A stretch of DNA of 64,000 bases. Origin: Flavobacterium pokkalii (GTDB lineage Bacteria > Bacteroidota > Bacteroidia > Flavobacteriales > Flavobacteriaceae). Positions 36,593 through 45,072 of the stretch are shown one piece after another. The notes under the pieces are model-generated. The model saw only the letters and a program-made list of their open reading frames with translations. It ran no database searches and was not told the DNA's origin. The DNA lies in contig NZ_NASZ01000004.1 of NCBI RefSeq assembly GCF_014596575.1, positions 180,766-244,765 of the forward strand, given 5' to 3'. The translations under genes were made by a program, and so were the position numbers. The first letter of the stretch is position 1. The number at the start of each line of letters is the position of its first letter.

Positions 36593-37138
36593 ATGAGACT
36601 TTTATTCCTTATCGCCGCATTTCTTTTTTTGGGAAAAACAACTGTTTTTCCGCAGGACAAAAAAATAACTAAAACAGGCCGTATTACTTTTGAAGCTTCT
36701 GTTCCGTCATTTGAAGAAGTAAAAGCAAGTAATACTACCGTTAGCTGTATTATGGACACTAAAACCGGAGAAATAGCCAGCCTGGCTCTCATGAGAGGCT
36801 TTCATTTTAAAGTTGCTCTGATGGAAGAACATTTTAATGAAAATTTTATCGAAAGCAGTAAGTATCCAAAAGCCATTTTTAAAGGAAAAATTAAAGATTT
36901 TGATGTTAACAAAACAAATGCAAAAGGACAAAAATATGATGTTAGCGGAACCCTGACTTTACATGGAGTAACCAAAGAAATTACAGTCCCGGTTATTATC
37001 CAAAAAACAGGAAATAATCTGGAATTAAACGCTGATTTTATCCTGTCTCCGGAAGATTTCAACATTAGCATCCCTAAAATTATCAAACCAAAAATTGCTG
37101 AAACCGTAACAGTAAATGTGAATTATATTTTACAATAA
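36593..37138 (+). CDS. YceI-family lipid/isoprenoid-binding protein (copy 2)
   Basis: A 181-residue secreted YceI protein (cleavage near VFP-QDK) with GRITFEASVP, FHFKVALMEEHFNENFIESS, TLHGVTKEITVPV and AETVTVNVNYILQ. It is paralogous to 34274-34816 through the whole length. It is co-transcribed with the cytochrome lipoprotein, which suggests the bound isoprenoid could be a quinone, although that is inference. Its end is 15 bases from the convergent epimerase gene. Confidence 0.9.
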   Translation: MRLLFLIAAFLFLGKTTVFPQDKKITKTGRITFEASVPSFEEVKASNTTVSCIMDTKTGEIASLALMRGFHFKVALMEEHFNENFIESSKYPKAIFKGKIKDFDVNKTNAKGQKYDVSGTLTLHGVTKEITVPVIIQKTGNNLELNADFILSPEDFNISIPKIIKPKIAETVTVNVNYILQ

Positions 37139-37153
37139 TCTGATAAAAACCGC

Positions 37154-38068
37154 TTATTTCCCTAGACAATCACGCAAGGCGATTTCCAGATTTTCAAATT
37201 GAAATTTAAACCCGGATGCTTTTATTTTTACATTGGAAATTCTTCTTCCTGTAAGAACCAGTTTCGCCATTTCACCCAAAGCTAATTTTATCAAAAAAGC
37301 AGGAACATTGGGTAACCAAATTTTATAATTATAAATCCCGGCTAAAACTTTCGAAAATATTTTATTGTTAGTATCATCAGTAATAGCGGCATTATAAGCC
37401 CCGTTCATCTCTGAATTTATGATTGCTTCTAAATAAATCCGACACAAATCATCAATGTGAATCCAAGGCATAAATTGTTTTCCGGATCCTAAAACAGCAC
37501 CTAATTTCAATTTAAAAACATTACTTAATTGTTTTAACAAACCTTCGTTTTCTCCCAAGACTAATCCGGTTCGAATCCTCACTGTGCGAATGCCCAAATC
37601 TTCAAACTGTTGCACGGCTGCTTCCCATTTTTGACAGCTCAAGCCTAAAAAATCGTCGGCAGGCGGCATTTCTTCAGTACAAATTTCCTTTCCGTTTACA
37701 GCTCCGTAAATCCCCACCGCCGAAGCTGAAATAAAAGCAGTTACTTTGTGATTCTTTTTTTGCAAAGCTGTATAAAGCAATTGCGCTGACGCCACTCTGC
37801 TGGATAAAATAGATTCTTTTCTTTTGTTTGTCCAACGCTTTTGAGCAATACTTTCTCCTGCCAAATGAATGACAAAATCGGCTTTTTCAATAGCTTCGGA
37901 AGCAATAGTTTGCTTTTCTAAATCCCATAAATAAAAAGAAACATCATCGGTATCAGGTTGTTTTTTTCGACTTAAAATAGATACTGAAAAACCATGAGCA
38001 ACCAACATTGCCGTTAAATGTTTGCCTACAAAGCCAGTTCCTCCCGTTATTAAAACATTCTTTTTCAT
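37154..38068 (-). CDS. TIGR01777-family epimerase
   Basis: A 304-residue extended SDR protein. VLITGGTGFVGKHL is the NAD(P)-binding motif, VIHLAGESIAQKRW and SASAVGIYG are family signatures, followed by GLSCQKWEAAVQQFE and WIHIDDL. The C-terminus holds the family's DUF1731-like part (LVLTGRRISNVKIKASGF). The substrate is unknown. An upstream ATG (38077) is also in frame; 38068 is preferred because MKKNVLITGG matches the family. The -7 element is at 38091-38098. Confidence 0.88.
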   Translation of the reverse strand: MKKNVLITGGTGFVGKHLTAMLVAHGFSVSILSRKKQPDTDDVSFYLWDLEKQTIASEAIEKADFVIHLAGESIAQKRWTNKRKESILSSRVASAQLLYTALQKKNHKVTAFISASAVGIYGAVNGKEICTEEMPPADDFLGLSCQKWEAAVQQFEDLGIRTVRIRTGLVLGENEGLLKQLSNVFKLKLGAVLGSGKQFMPWIHIDDLCRIYLEAIINSEMNGAYNAAITDDTNNKIFSKVLAGIYNYKIWLPNVPAFLIKLALGEMAKLVLTGRRISNVKIKASGFKFQFENLEIALRDCLGK

Positions 38069-38090
38069 CAGAATCATTTTAGTTCTTATT

Positions 38091-38098
38091 CAAAGATA
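38091..38098 (-). promoter_or_regulatory. -7 promoter element for the TIGR01777 gene
   Basis: TATCTTTG on the minus strand, 22 bases upstream of the start at 38068. Confidence 0.5.
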
Positions 38099-38108
38099 CA
38101 AAGATATT

Positions 38109-38140
38109 TTGTTTAACATTAACAAAAAATAATTAAACAA
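38109..38140. promoter_or_regulatory. inverted repeat TTGTTTAA-N16-TTAAACAA
   Basis: A perfect 8-base inverted repeat in the divergent region between the TIGR01777 gene and the SDR gene. The half-site TTAAACAA also occurs at the crtI and carH promoters. A regulator site is possible but unproven. Confidence 0.35.
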
Positions 38141-38198
38141 TTTGTTATCTTTATATAATAAAAACTAAATCAAATTTATTCCATTTAAAAATCTGAAA

Positions 38199-38882
38199 AT
38201 GAGAACTATTGTAATTATAGGAGGCAGTAAAGGAATTGGAAATGCTATTGTAAAACAACAATTAGAAACTAATTGTGTTCATAATATCAGTAGAACAACG
38301 CCCGATATTTCACATGCAAATCTTAAACATTATACTGCCGATATACTGCACAATTCATTACCAAAAATCGAAACTATTGATACCTTAATTTATTGTCCGG
38401 GTTCTATAAATTTAAAACCAATAGGGAATTTAAGTCTGGATGATTTTAGAAATGATTTTGAAATAAATGTTATTGGAGCTGTAAAATCGATTCAGCATTT
38501 TTTACCGGACTTAAAAAAAGGAAAAAATCCTTCAATACTATTATTTAGTACTGTAGCAAGCAAATTAGGAATGCCGTTTCATGCCAGTATTGCAACTGCA
38601 AAAGCAGGAATTGAAGGCTTAGCAAAAAGTCTAGCTGCCGAATTAGCCACCTCTGTAAGAATTAATGCTATTGCCCCAACTATTACTGAAACATCACTTT
38701 CAGCAAGCATTTTGCGAAATGAAAAGATGAAAGACAACATGATGGAACGACATCCTATGAAAGCCTATTTAAAACCAACAGAAGTAGCTGAAATGGCTGA
38801 TTTTTTAATTTCAGATAAAGCCAAATCTATTTCGGGTCAAGTATTTGAAATGGATTACGGCATCGTTAGCTTTAAAATATAA
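38199..38882 (+). CDS. SDR-family protein with altered catalytic residues
   Basis: A 227-residue short-chain dehydrogenase with the cofactor motif IIGGSKGIGNAI and GLAKSLAAELATSVRINAIAPT. At the active site, where the family has S-x12-Y-x3-K, this protein has Thr and Ile before the conserved Lys (FSTVASKLGMP then HASIATAKAG), so the catalytic Tyr is missing. It may bind NAD(P)H without normal dehydrogenase activity. It is followed by the DUF2867 gene after 4 bases, in a region with carotenoid and photolyase genes. Confidence 0.85.
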   Translation: MRTIVIIGGSKGIGNAIVKQQLETNCVHNISRTTPDISHANLKHYTADILHNSLPKIETIDTLIYCPGSINLKPIGNLSLDDFRNDFEINVIGAVKSIQHFLPDLKKGKNPSILLFSTVASKLGMPFHASIATAKAGIEGLAKSLAAELATSVRINAIAPTITETSLSASILRNEKMKDNMMERHPMKAYLKPTEVAEMADFLISDKAKSISGQVFEMDYGIVSFKI

Positions 38883-38886
38883 AAAA

Positions 38887-40305
38887 ATGAAAATTCTCTT
38901 AACAGGTGCTACAGGTTATATTGGCAAACGACTTTTACCTATTTTGGTTCAACAAGGTCACGATGTAGTATGCTGTGTGAGAGACAGAAACAGGTTTTAC
39001 TGTCCGGATGAATTACAGCACAAAGTAGAAATAATTGAAATTGATTTTCTAAAAAAAGAAACATTAACGCAAATTCCAAACAACATCGATGCAGTCTATT
39101 ACCTCATCCATTCCATGTCCAGCTCATCTGATAATTATGATGAATTAGAAAGTATTTCGGCTAAAAATTTTGTAGAACGAATCAATCAAACCAATACTCA
39201 ACAGGTAATTTACCTCACCGGAATTGTAAATGACAACACACTTTCTAAACATTTATCTTCCCGAAAAAACGTAGAGACTATTTTAGGCACGGGAACTTTT
39301 GCTTTAACAGCCTTAAGAGCTGGAATTATTGTAGGCTCCGGCAGCGCTTCATTCGAAATTATTCGGGATTTAGTCAACAAACTCACTGTGATGATTACAC
39401 CCAAATGGCTCAATACCAAATGCCAGCCTATTGCCATAACGGATGTCTTAGAATTTTTATCCAAATCACTATTAAATCCGCTTACCTACAATCAGAGTTT
39501 TGATATTGGCGGACCTGATATTCTCACTTACAAAGAAATGTTGCTAGGTTTTGCCAAAGCAAAAAACCTCCGTCGCTGGATTTTTACCGTTCCGGTTATG
39601 ACCCCTAAATTATCTTCTTACTGGCTGTATTTTGTTACTTCAACATCTTACAAATTAGCCACTGCCTTAGTCAGCAGTATGAAAGTAGAAGTAGTTTGTA
39701 AAGATTCCAAAATCAATAAACTATTAAACATTCAACCCATAACTTACGAAATGGCCTTATCAAAAGCCCTGCTAAAAGTAAAAGAAGATCAGGTAGCATC
39801 GAGCTGGAAAGATTCCTTAGTTAGCGGAAGGTTTAAAAAAAACATCTCCGAATTTTTAAAAGTCCCTAAAAAAGACTGTTTCATTGACAGACGAAAAATG
39901 GAAATTATAAACCGTGATTATACAATCAATCAAATTTGGTCTATTGGCGGAGAAACCGGTTGGTATTATGGCGATTGGCTGTGGAACATCCGAGGCTTTA
40001 TCGATAAATTATTTGGAGGTGTGGGGTTACGAAGAGGACGAACCAACAGAAATTCCATTCACTCTGGTGATGTATTGGATTTTTGGCGGGTTTTGTATGC
40101 AAACAAAGAAGAAGGAAAACTAATTTTATTTGCCGAAATGAAACTTCCGGGTGAAGCCTGGCTCGAATTTAAAATCATTGGAAATACCTTGTATCAATCG
40201 GCAACATTCAAACCCAGAGGATTTTTAGGAAAATTGTATTGGTACTCTGTTTTGCCTTTTCACGGATTTATTTTTCAAGGTATGCTAAATAAATTGATAA
40301 AATAA
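38887..40305 (+). CDS. NAD(P)-binding epimerase with C-terminal DUF2867
   Basis: A 472-residue two-part protein. The first about 290 residues are an atypical SDR (ILLTGATGYIGKRLLPIL, YLIHSMSSSSDNYDELE, VIYLTGIVND, FDIGGPDILTYKEML). The last about 150 are the DUF2867 region (NQIWSIGGETGWYYGDW, SGDVLDFWRVL, GEAWLEFKI). The open frame extends to 38845 inside the upstream gene; ATG 38887 gives the family N-terminus MKILLTGATG. It is translationally close to the SDR gene. Function unknown; often found near photolyases in flavobacteria. Confidence 0.88.
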   Translation: MKILLTGATGYIGKRLLPILVQQGHDVVCCVRDRNRFYCPDELQHKVEIIEIDFLKKETLTQIPNNIDAVYYLIHSMSSSSDNYDELESISAKNFVERINQTNTQQVIYLTGIVNDNTLSKHLSSRKNVETILGTGTFALTALRAGIIVGSGSASFEIIRDLVNKLTVMITPKWLNTKCQPIAITDVLEFLSKSLLNPLTYNQSFDIGGPDILTYKEMLLGFAKAKNLRRWIFTVPVMTPKLSSYWLYFVTSTSYKLATALVSSMKVEVVCKDSKINKLLNIQPITYEMALSKALLKVKEDQVASSWKDSLVSGRFKKNISEFLKVPKKDCFIDRRKMEIINRDYTINQIWSIGGETGWYYGDWLWNIRGFIDKLFGGVGLRRGRTNRNSIHSGDVLDFWRVLYANKEEGKLILFAEMKLPGEAWLEFKIIGNTLYQSATFKPRGFLGKLYWYSVLPFHGFIFQGMLNKLIK

Positions 40306-40352
40306 TCTCCATCTGATACAATAACCAATTCATTGAAAACAATTTAAACCAT

Positions 40353-41645
40353 TTATTTAAAAATCCCGGCTTTATAAGTTGCAATGGCTCTGTCTCTTGC
40401 CATAGCGTGATTGACCATGGGTTGTCCATAACCCAAATCGAATTCCGGAATCCATTTTCGAATGTAAATGCCTTTTTCGTCAAACTTTTTAAGTTGAATG
40501 TCCGGATTAAAAACACGAAAATAAGGCGCAGCATCACAACCAGTTCCGGCCGCCCATTGCCAATTACCAACATTAGCAGACAATTCATAATCCAATAATT
40601 TTTCAGCAAAATAAGCTTCGCCCCATTGCCATTGAATCAACAAATGTTTGCATAAAAAACTCGCTACCACCATCCGCACCCGATTGTGCATATAACCGGT
40701 TTGATTCAGCTGACGCATTCCGGCATCCACCATTGGATAACCCGTTTTTCCTTCGCACCAGCGTTTAAAATCTTCTTCATTATTGCGCCATTGAATGCCA
40801 TCATAAGCCGATCTGAAATTTTGAGTAACCACTTTTGGAAAATGATACAAAATTTGCATAAAAAACTCTCTCCAAATCAATTCACTCAAAAAAACAGCAT
40901 TGGTTTTATCAGCAAAAACAACCATTTTACGAACACTCACTGTTCCAAATCGCAAATGAGGCGACAAATAAGAAGTGGCATCTTCCGCTGGAAAATCGCG
41001 TGTTTCCTGATAATTCGCTAATCCTTCCAACGTATAAGGTTTTACTTTGATGCTACTTTCTACGAAACCAATCTGTTCCAAAGAAGGAAAGCTAAAATTA
41101 CTTTTATAAAAATTTGAAAACAATCCGGACGTATCATATTCCCTGATTGGATTTTTTCGAAATTGCTCCAGCCATTTGTTTTTATAAGGCGTAAAAACCG
41201 TATAAGGCAAGCCGTCAGCCTTGGTGATTTCCCTTTCTTCAAAAACGACCTGATCTTTAAAAGCGAATGAAATACTGTTGTTTTTTTCCAATAATTCATA
41301 AATTAGCCCATCGCGTTGGATTGCATAAGGTTCGTAATCTTTGTTAAAAAAAACTTCTTTAACATCAAATTCCTCCAGAAGTGACTGCCAAACTTCCTGC
41401 GTTTTTCCTTTTTTTATCAAAAGTGAACTTCCGGTCAAATGTAAGGCTTCATTGATTTTTGATAAAGTTTCATGAATAAACCCTACTCTTGCATCGTCTT
41501 TAGGTAAACTATTCAGAATAGCTTCGTCAAAAATAAACAAAGGAATCACGGGAAATTCTGACTGCAAAGCATAGAACAAACCCACATTGTCTTCGAGTCT
41601 TAAATCGCGTCGGAACCAAAAAAAAGAAACAGCAGCCTTAGTCAT
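40353..41645 (-). CDS. phrB: deoxyribodipyrimidine photolyase (class I CPD type)
   Basis: A 430-residue blue-light DNA repair enzyme that splits cyclobutane pyrimidine dimers with FADH-. The N-terminal antenna domain starts SFFWFRRDLRLEDN. The FAD domain has TSYLSPHLRFGTVS, WREFF, GYPMVDAGMRQL, TGYMHNRVRM and NVGNWQWAAGTGCDAAPYFR, which includes residues of the electron-transfer Trp chain. It starts 5 bases after the SRPBCC gene and ends the minus-strand unit that begins with the carotenoid genes. Confidence 0.94.
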   Translation of the reverse strand: MTKAAVSFFWFRRDLRLEDNVGLFYALQSEFPVIPLFIFDEAILNSLPKDDARVGFIHETLSKINEALHLTGSSLLIKKGKTQEVWQSLLEEFDVKEVFFNKDYEPYAIQRDGLIYELLEKNNSISFAFKDQVVFEEREITKADGLPYTVFTPYKNKWLEQFRKNPIREYDTSGLFSNFYKSNFSFPSLEQIGFVESSIKVKPYTLEGLANYQETRDFPAEDATSYLSPHLRFGTVSVRKMVVFADKTNAVFLSELIWREFFMQILYHFPKVVTQNFRSAYDGIQWRNNEEDFKRWCEGKTGYPMVDAGMRQLNQTGYMHNRVRMVVASFLCKHLLIQWQWGEAYFAEKLLDYELSANVGNWQWAAGTGCDAAPYFRVFNPDIQLKKFDEKGIYIRKWIPEFDLGYGQPMVNHAMARDRAIATYKAGIFK

Positions 41646-41650
41646 TTTTG

Positions 41651-42109
41651 TCAGGAATTAAAGATTTCTTTGATTTTCTCTGCCCGATACTCAAAAATTT
41701 CTTTGAGTTTGTTTTTGACTACCAAAGCATTCAACATGCGCCCGATAAAACCTAAAGGCAATGCATAATGCACCAAATCGGTCATGAGAACTCCATTTTC
41801 CACAGGTTCAAAAAAATGTTTATGATGCCATAAGGTGTAAGGACCAAATCGCTGTACATCTATAAAATAACGATTTTCTTCTACGATGGTAATTTCGGTA
41901 ACCCAAGTGAGTTTTATCCCTAAAAGCGGCGAAACTTTGTATTGAATAATTTGTCCGGGATACATATTTTTTCCATCAAAATCTGTGATTTCGAAACCCA
42001 TTGTCAATGGTGTCATTTTTTGCAAATTGCGCGGACTGGAAAAAAAAGTCCAGCATTCTTCAACAGATGCATTGACTTTTTGAACGCTTTGTTTAGAATA
42101 TACTTTCAT
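41651..42109 (-). CDS. SRPBCC-family ligand-binding protein
   Basis: A 152-residue START/SRPBCC helix-grip protein: VNASVEECWTFFSSPRNL at the start, then GFEITDF, IKLTWVTEITIVEE and YTLWHHKHFFEPVENG, ending with a long C-terminal helix. Proteins of this type bind hydrophobic ligands. It lies between crtZ and phrB on the same strand and is coupled to phrB by a 5-base gap, so a role with pigments or light repair is plausible but unproven. Confidence 0.88.
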   Translation of the reverse strand: MKVYSKQSVQKVNASVEECWTFFSSPRNLQKMTPLTMGFEITDFDGKNMYPGQIIQYKVSPLLGIKLTWVTEITIVEENRYFIDVQRFGPYTLWHHKHFFEPVENGVLMTDLVHYALPLGFIGRMLNALVVKNKLKEIFEYRAEKIKEIFNS

Positions 42110-42133
42110 TTGATTTTTTCGTTAGTTGGATTT

Positions 42134-42246
42134 GCGTGAAGGATGGAAGCGGCATCCTTTTATGCAGTCCCGCCCCTTCGGGACTGCATAAAAGATATAG
42201 CGTACAGCCTGACCCCGCTGTAACGATAGTAAAAGCGGAGACACGC
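42134..42246 (+). ncRNA. structured intergenic element, Flavo-1-like
   Basis: Three helices lie inside an outer stem. GCGTG (42134-42138) pairs with CACGC (42242-42246). Inside are GGAT/ATCC (42141-42144, 42154-42157), a 14-base perfect stem TTTTATGCAGTCCC / GGGACTGCATAAAA (42158-42171, 42180-42193), and CCGCT/AGCGG (42215-42219, 42234-42238) after the stretch AGATATAGCGTACAGCCTGA. It is GC-richer than the neighbourhood. I recall such elements as repeated intergenic or Flavo-1-type structures in flavobacteria; that name needs a covariance search. The strand is uncertain. Confidence 0.5.
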
Positions 42247-42256
42247 CCAAATTATT

Positions 42257-42697
42257 TTAGATTTTATAATATTTAAAAGGAACAAAAAGCATCCCAAAAC
42301 ATTCTCCGTCCTGCTTTCCTAAATGCTTGTGATGAACTTTGTGCGCTTTTCGTAAACCAATTAAATATTTGTTTTTAGTGTTTTTAAACCACTTGAAACG
42401 CTGATGAATTAAGACATCGTGAATCATGAAATAGCAAAAACCGTAAAGAGTAATCCCAAGACCTATAAAAAACAATTCGTTCATTCCGCCTTCGACTCCA
42501 AAATAGAAAAGGATGATGCTGGGAATGGCAAAAATGACAAAGAAAATATCGTTGCGTTCAAAAACATGATTGTATTTGGGCTGGTGATGATCGGCATGAA
42601 AATACCACATAAAACCGTGCATGACGTATTTGTGCGTTAACCAGGTAACGCATTCCATCAAAAGAAAAACGACTATTGTAATTAAAAATGAAATCAT
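42257..42697 (-). CDS. crtZ: beta-carotene hydroxylase
   Basis: CrtZ hydroxylates the beta-ionone rings of beta-carotene to give zeaxanthin. The 146-residue membrane protein has the histidine clusters of the fatty-acid hydroxylase superfamily: THKYVMHG, FHADHH, and HKVHHKH near the C-terminus, between hydrophobic segments. It starts 23 bases after the crtB stop and belongs to the crtI-crtB-crtZ operon. Confidence 0.93.
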   Translation of the reverse strand: MISFLITIVVFLLMECVTWLTHKYVMHGFMWYFHADHHQPKYNHVFERNDIFFVIFAIPSIILFYFGVEGGMNELFFIGLGITLYGFCYFMIHDVLIHQRFKWFKNTKNKYLIGLRKAHKVHHKHLGKQDGECFGMLFVPFKYYKI

Positions 42698-42720
42698 TTT
42701 TGCTATTTATAATTCTTAAA

Positions 42721-43563
42721 TTATTCAACCAATCGCAACTTGTAGGTCACAAATGACTGCGCTAAAAGTGTCGCTTTTGTGTAATTAGAAACCCGAATTC
42801 GGCTATTCCCAATTTCTTTACAAGGCGTATTTTCGAGTTTTCGAAGCAATTTTTTATAATACACATAGGCGGTGTAAACGCCAAATTTAGCTTCGATAGG
42901 CAATTTTACAATTCCTTGGTAAGCCACTTTAAAATCTTCCTTTATTTCCTCGACAATGGCTTTTTTAGCCTTTTCATCAAAAGAATTCAAATCGACTCCG
43001 GGAAAATAATTGCGATTCAGGATTAAATTATCGTCTTTTAAATCCCTGAGGAAATTTACTTTTTGAAAAGCCGACCCCAATCGCATGGCTTCATCCCTTA
43101 ATTGCTCGTATTTTTGATTATTACCACGAACAAAAACTTTTAAACACATTAATCCTACTACATCTGCCGAGCCGTAAATATATTCTTCATATTCGGCTTT
43201 CGAATCATAATCCTGCTTGATTAAATCCATTTTCATGCTTTTCAAAAAAGCCTGAATCAAATCGTCAGAAATATTATATTCCTTAACCGTTTGCTGGAAG
43301 GAATTCAAAATTGGATTCAAACTTATGCCGGAATGATAGGCTTTGTAATATTCCTTTTCGAATTCGTTAATTAGATTTTCTTTGTCAAATCCGTGAAAAG
43401 AATCTACAATTTCATCGGCAAACCGCACAAAACCGTAAATACTGTAAATCGCATCTCTAATACTTGGCGAAAGCATATACACCGCCAAAGAAAATGAAGT
43501 ACTATAGCTTTTGGTAACCAGCCTACTGCATTTAATAGAAACCTCGTCAAATAATTGCTTCAT
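42721..43563 (-). CDS. crtB: phytoene synthase
   Basis: CrtB joins two geranylgeranyl diphosphates to phytoene, the first committed carotenoid step. The 280-residue product has the Mg-diphosphate motifs FADEIVD and FLRDLKDD, with YIYGSADVVGLMCLKVF before the second and RLGSAFQKVNFLRD leading into it. Its ATG overlaps the crtI stop as ATGA (43560-43563), which means translational coupling. Confidence 0.95.
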   Translation of the reverse strand: MKQLFDEVSIKCSRLVTKSYSTSFSLAVYMLSPSIRDAIYSIYGFVRFADEIVDSFHGFDKENLINEFEKEYYKAYHSGISLNPILNSFQQTVKEYNISDDLIQAFLKSMKMDLIKQDYDSKAEYEEYIYGSADVVGLMCLKVFVRGNNQKYEQLRDEAMRLGSAFQKVNFLRDLKDDNLILNRNYFPGVDLNSFDEKAKKAIVEEIKEDFKVAYQGIVKLPIEAKFGVYTAYVYYKKLLRKLENTPCKEIGNSRIRVSNYTKATLLAQSFVTYKLRLVE

Positions 43564-45035
43564 AATTTTTCTTTTTGAAATTGTTTATCAATTAAATCAG
43601 AAACCAACTTTCCGGAAATTAAAGCCGGAGGAACTCCCGGTCCCGGAACGGTTAATTGTCCTGTAAAATATAAATTACGAACTTTTTGGCTTTTTAGTTT
43701 TGGCCTCAAAAAAGCCGTTTGCAATAAAGTATTCGCCATTCCGTAAGCGTTTCCTTTATAAGCATTGTATTGCTCCACAAAATCATTCTTGCAAAAAGAC
43801 TCTTTGAATACAATATGTTCTTTTACACTTTGCTTCGTAATTGTTTCAAATCGCTGCATGATTTTATCAAAATATTCCGCTCTTAACGCAGCCGTATCTT
43901 CAATTCCCGGTGCCAAAGGGATTAAGAAAAATCCCGATTCCATGCCGTCAGGCGCAGCAGTTTTATCTGTAACCGATGGGAAATTAGCATAAAACAAAGG
44001 ATCAGCAGGCCATTTGGGTTCATCATAGATCTCTTTGGCATGCTGATTAAAATCGGTATCAAAAAACAACATGTGGTGTGAAATATTCTCTAATTTTTTA
44101 TTGAATCCCACATAAAACAATAAAGACGAAGGTGCAAAAACCCTGCTTTCCCAATATTTTTCCGAATACTGACGATATTTCCTGTCTAATAATGTTTCCG
44201 TATGCTGATAATCGGCGCCACTTAAAACCAAATCCGACTCGATTCTTTCTCCATTAACAACGATAGCTTTGGCTGTTTTATTTTCGACAATGATTTTCTC
44301 AATATTCGAATTCACAAAAAACTGAACTCCTAATTCTGTCGCTAAATTTTCCATGGCCCGAACCACATCAAACATTCCGGTTTTAGGATGCCAGGTTCCA
44401 AGTCCGAAATCGGCAAAATTCATAAAACTATAGAATGAAGGAGTATCTGATGGCTTTGCTCCCAAAAATAAAACCGGAAATTCTAAAATTTGGATTAACT
44501 TTTCGTTCTTAAATTTCTTCCGTACATCTTGACTGATATTTCCAAAAAACTGACCTATCTTTTTTACTGTTTCCAAACTTACCAACTCCAGCGGAGAAAC
44601 GCCCGGTCGATAAACCAAATCTTTTATAGCAATATCATAATTACTTTGGGCTTCAACCATAAATTCCTGAAGCTGCTTACCACTTCCTGTTTCGATACTG
44701 TCAAATTCATCCACAATTTCGTCTAAATTATCAGCGATGGCAATGAACTCCTGCACTCCAAAATAAACCCTGTATGCAGGATTCAACTTTATAAGTTCAT
44801 AATAATCGGTTGTTTTCTTTCCAAAATCAGCAAAAAAACGTTCAAAAACATCCGGCATCCAGTACCAGCTGGGTCCCATATCAAAGGTAAACCCCTGTTT
44901 TCTCATCTGCCTTGCTCTGCCGCCAATACTATTATTTTTCTCAAAAACAACTACTTCATGACCTTTCTTCGCCAAATAACAGGCCGCTGACAAAGCAGAA
45001 AAACCAGAACCTATAATTGTAATTTTCTTTTTCAT
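43560..45035 (-). CDS. crtI: phytoene desaturase
   Basis: CrtI converts phytoene to lycopene in four FAD-dependent steps. The 491-residue product has the N-terminal FAD motif ITIIGSGFSALSAACYLAKKG, RQGFTFDMGPSWYWMP, and the C-terminal carotenoid oxidoreductase signature region LYFTGQLTVPGPGVPPALIS. The frame opens at 45068, but MKKKITIIGSG at 45035 is the family start and a -7 element lies just upstream at 45044-45051. It heads the crtI-crtB-crtZ operon, downstream of carH. Confidence 0.95.
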   Translation of the reverse strand: MKKKITIIGSGFSALSAACYLAKKGHEVVVFEKNNSIGGRARQMRKQGFTFDMGPSWYWMPDVFERFFADFGKKTTDYYELIKLNPAYRVYFGVQEFIAIADNLDEIVDEFDSIETGSGKQLQEFMVEAQSNYDIAIKDLVYRPGVSPLELVSLETVKKIGQFFGNISQDVRKKFKNEKLIQILEFPVLFLGAKPSDTPSFYSFMNFADFGLGTWHPKTGMFDVVRAMENLATELGVQFFVNSNIEKIIVENKTAKAIVVNGERIESDLVLSGADYQHTETLLDRKYRQYSEKYWESRVFAPSSLLFYVGFNKKLENISHHMLFFDTDFNQHAKEIYDEPKWPADPLFYANFPSVTDKTAAPDGMESGFFLIPLAPGIEDTAALRAEYFDKIMQRFETITKQSVKEHIVFKESFCKNDFVEQYNAYKGNAYGMANTLLQTAFLRPKLKSQKVRNLYFTGQLTVPGPGVPPALISGKLVSDLIDKQFQKEKL

Positions 45036-45043
45036 TTGTTCAA

Positions 45044-45051
45044 CAAATATA
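45044..45051 (-). promoter_or_regulatory. -7 promoter element for crtI, with TTAAACAA
   Basis: TATATTTG on the minus strand, 9 bases from the ATG, the same sequence as the carH -7. A TTG lies 22 bases further up (45074-45076), and TTAAACAA is read on the plus strand at 45061-45068 between them. Confidence 0.5.
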
Positions 45052-45072
45052 CAAAAAACATTAAACAAAAAA

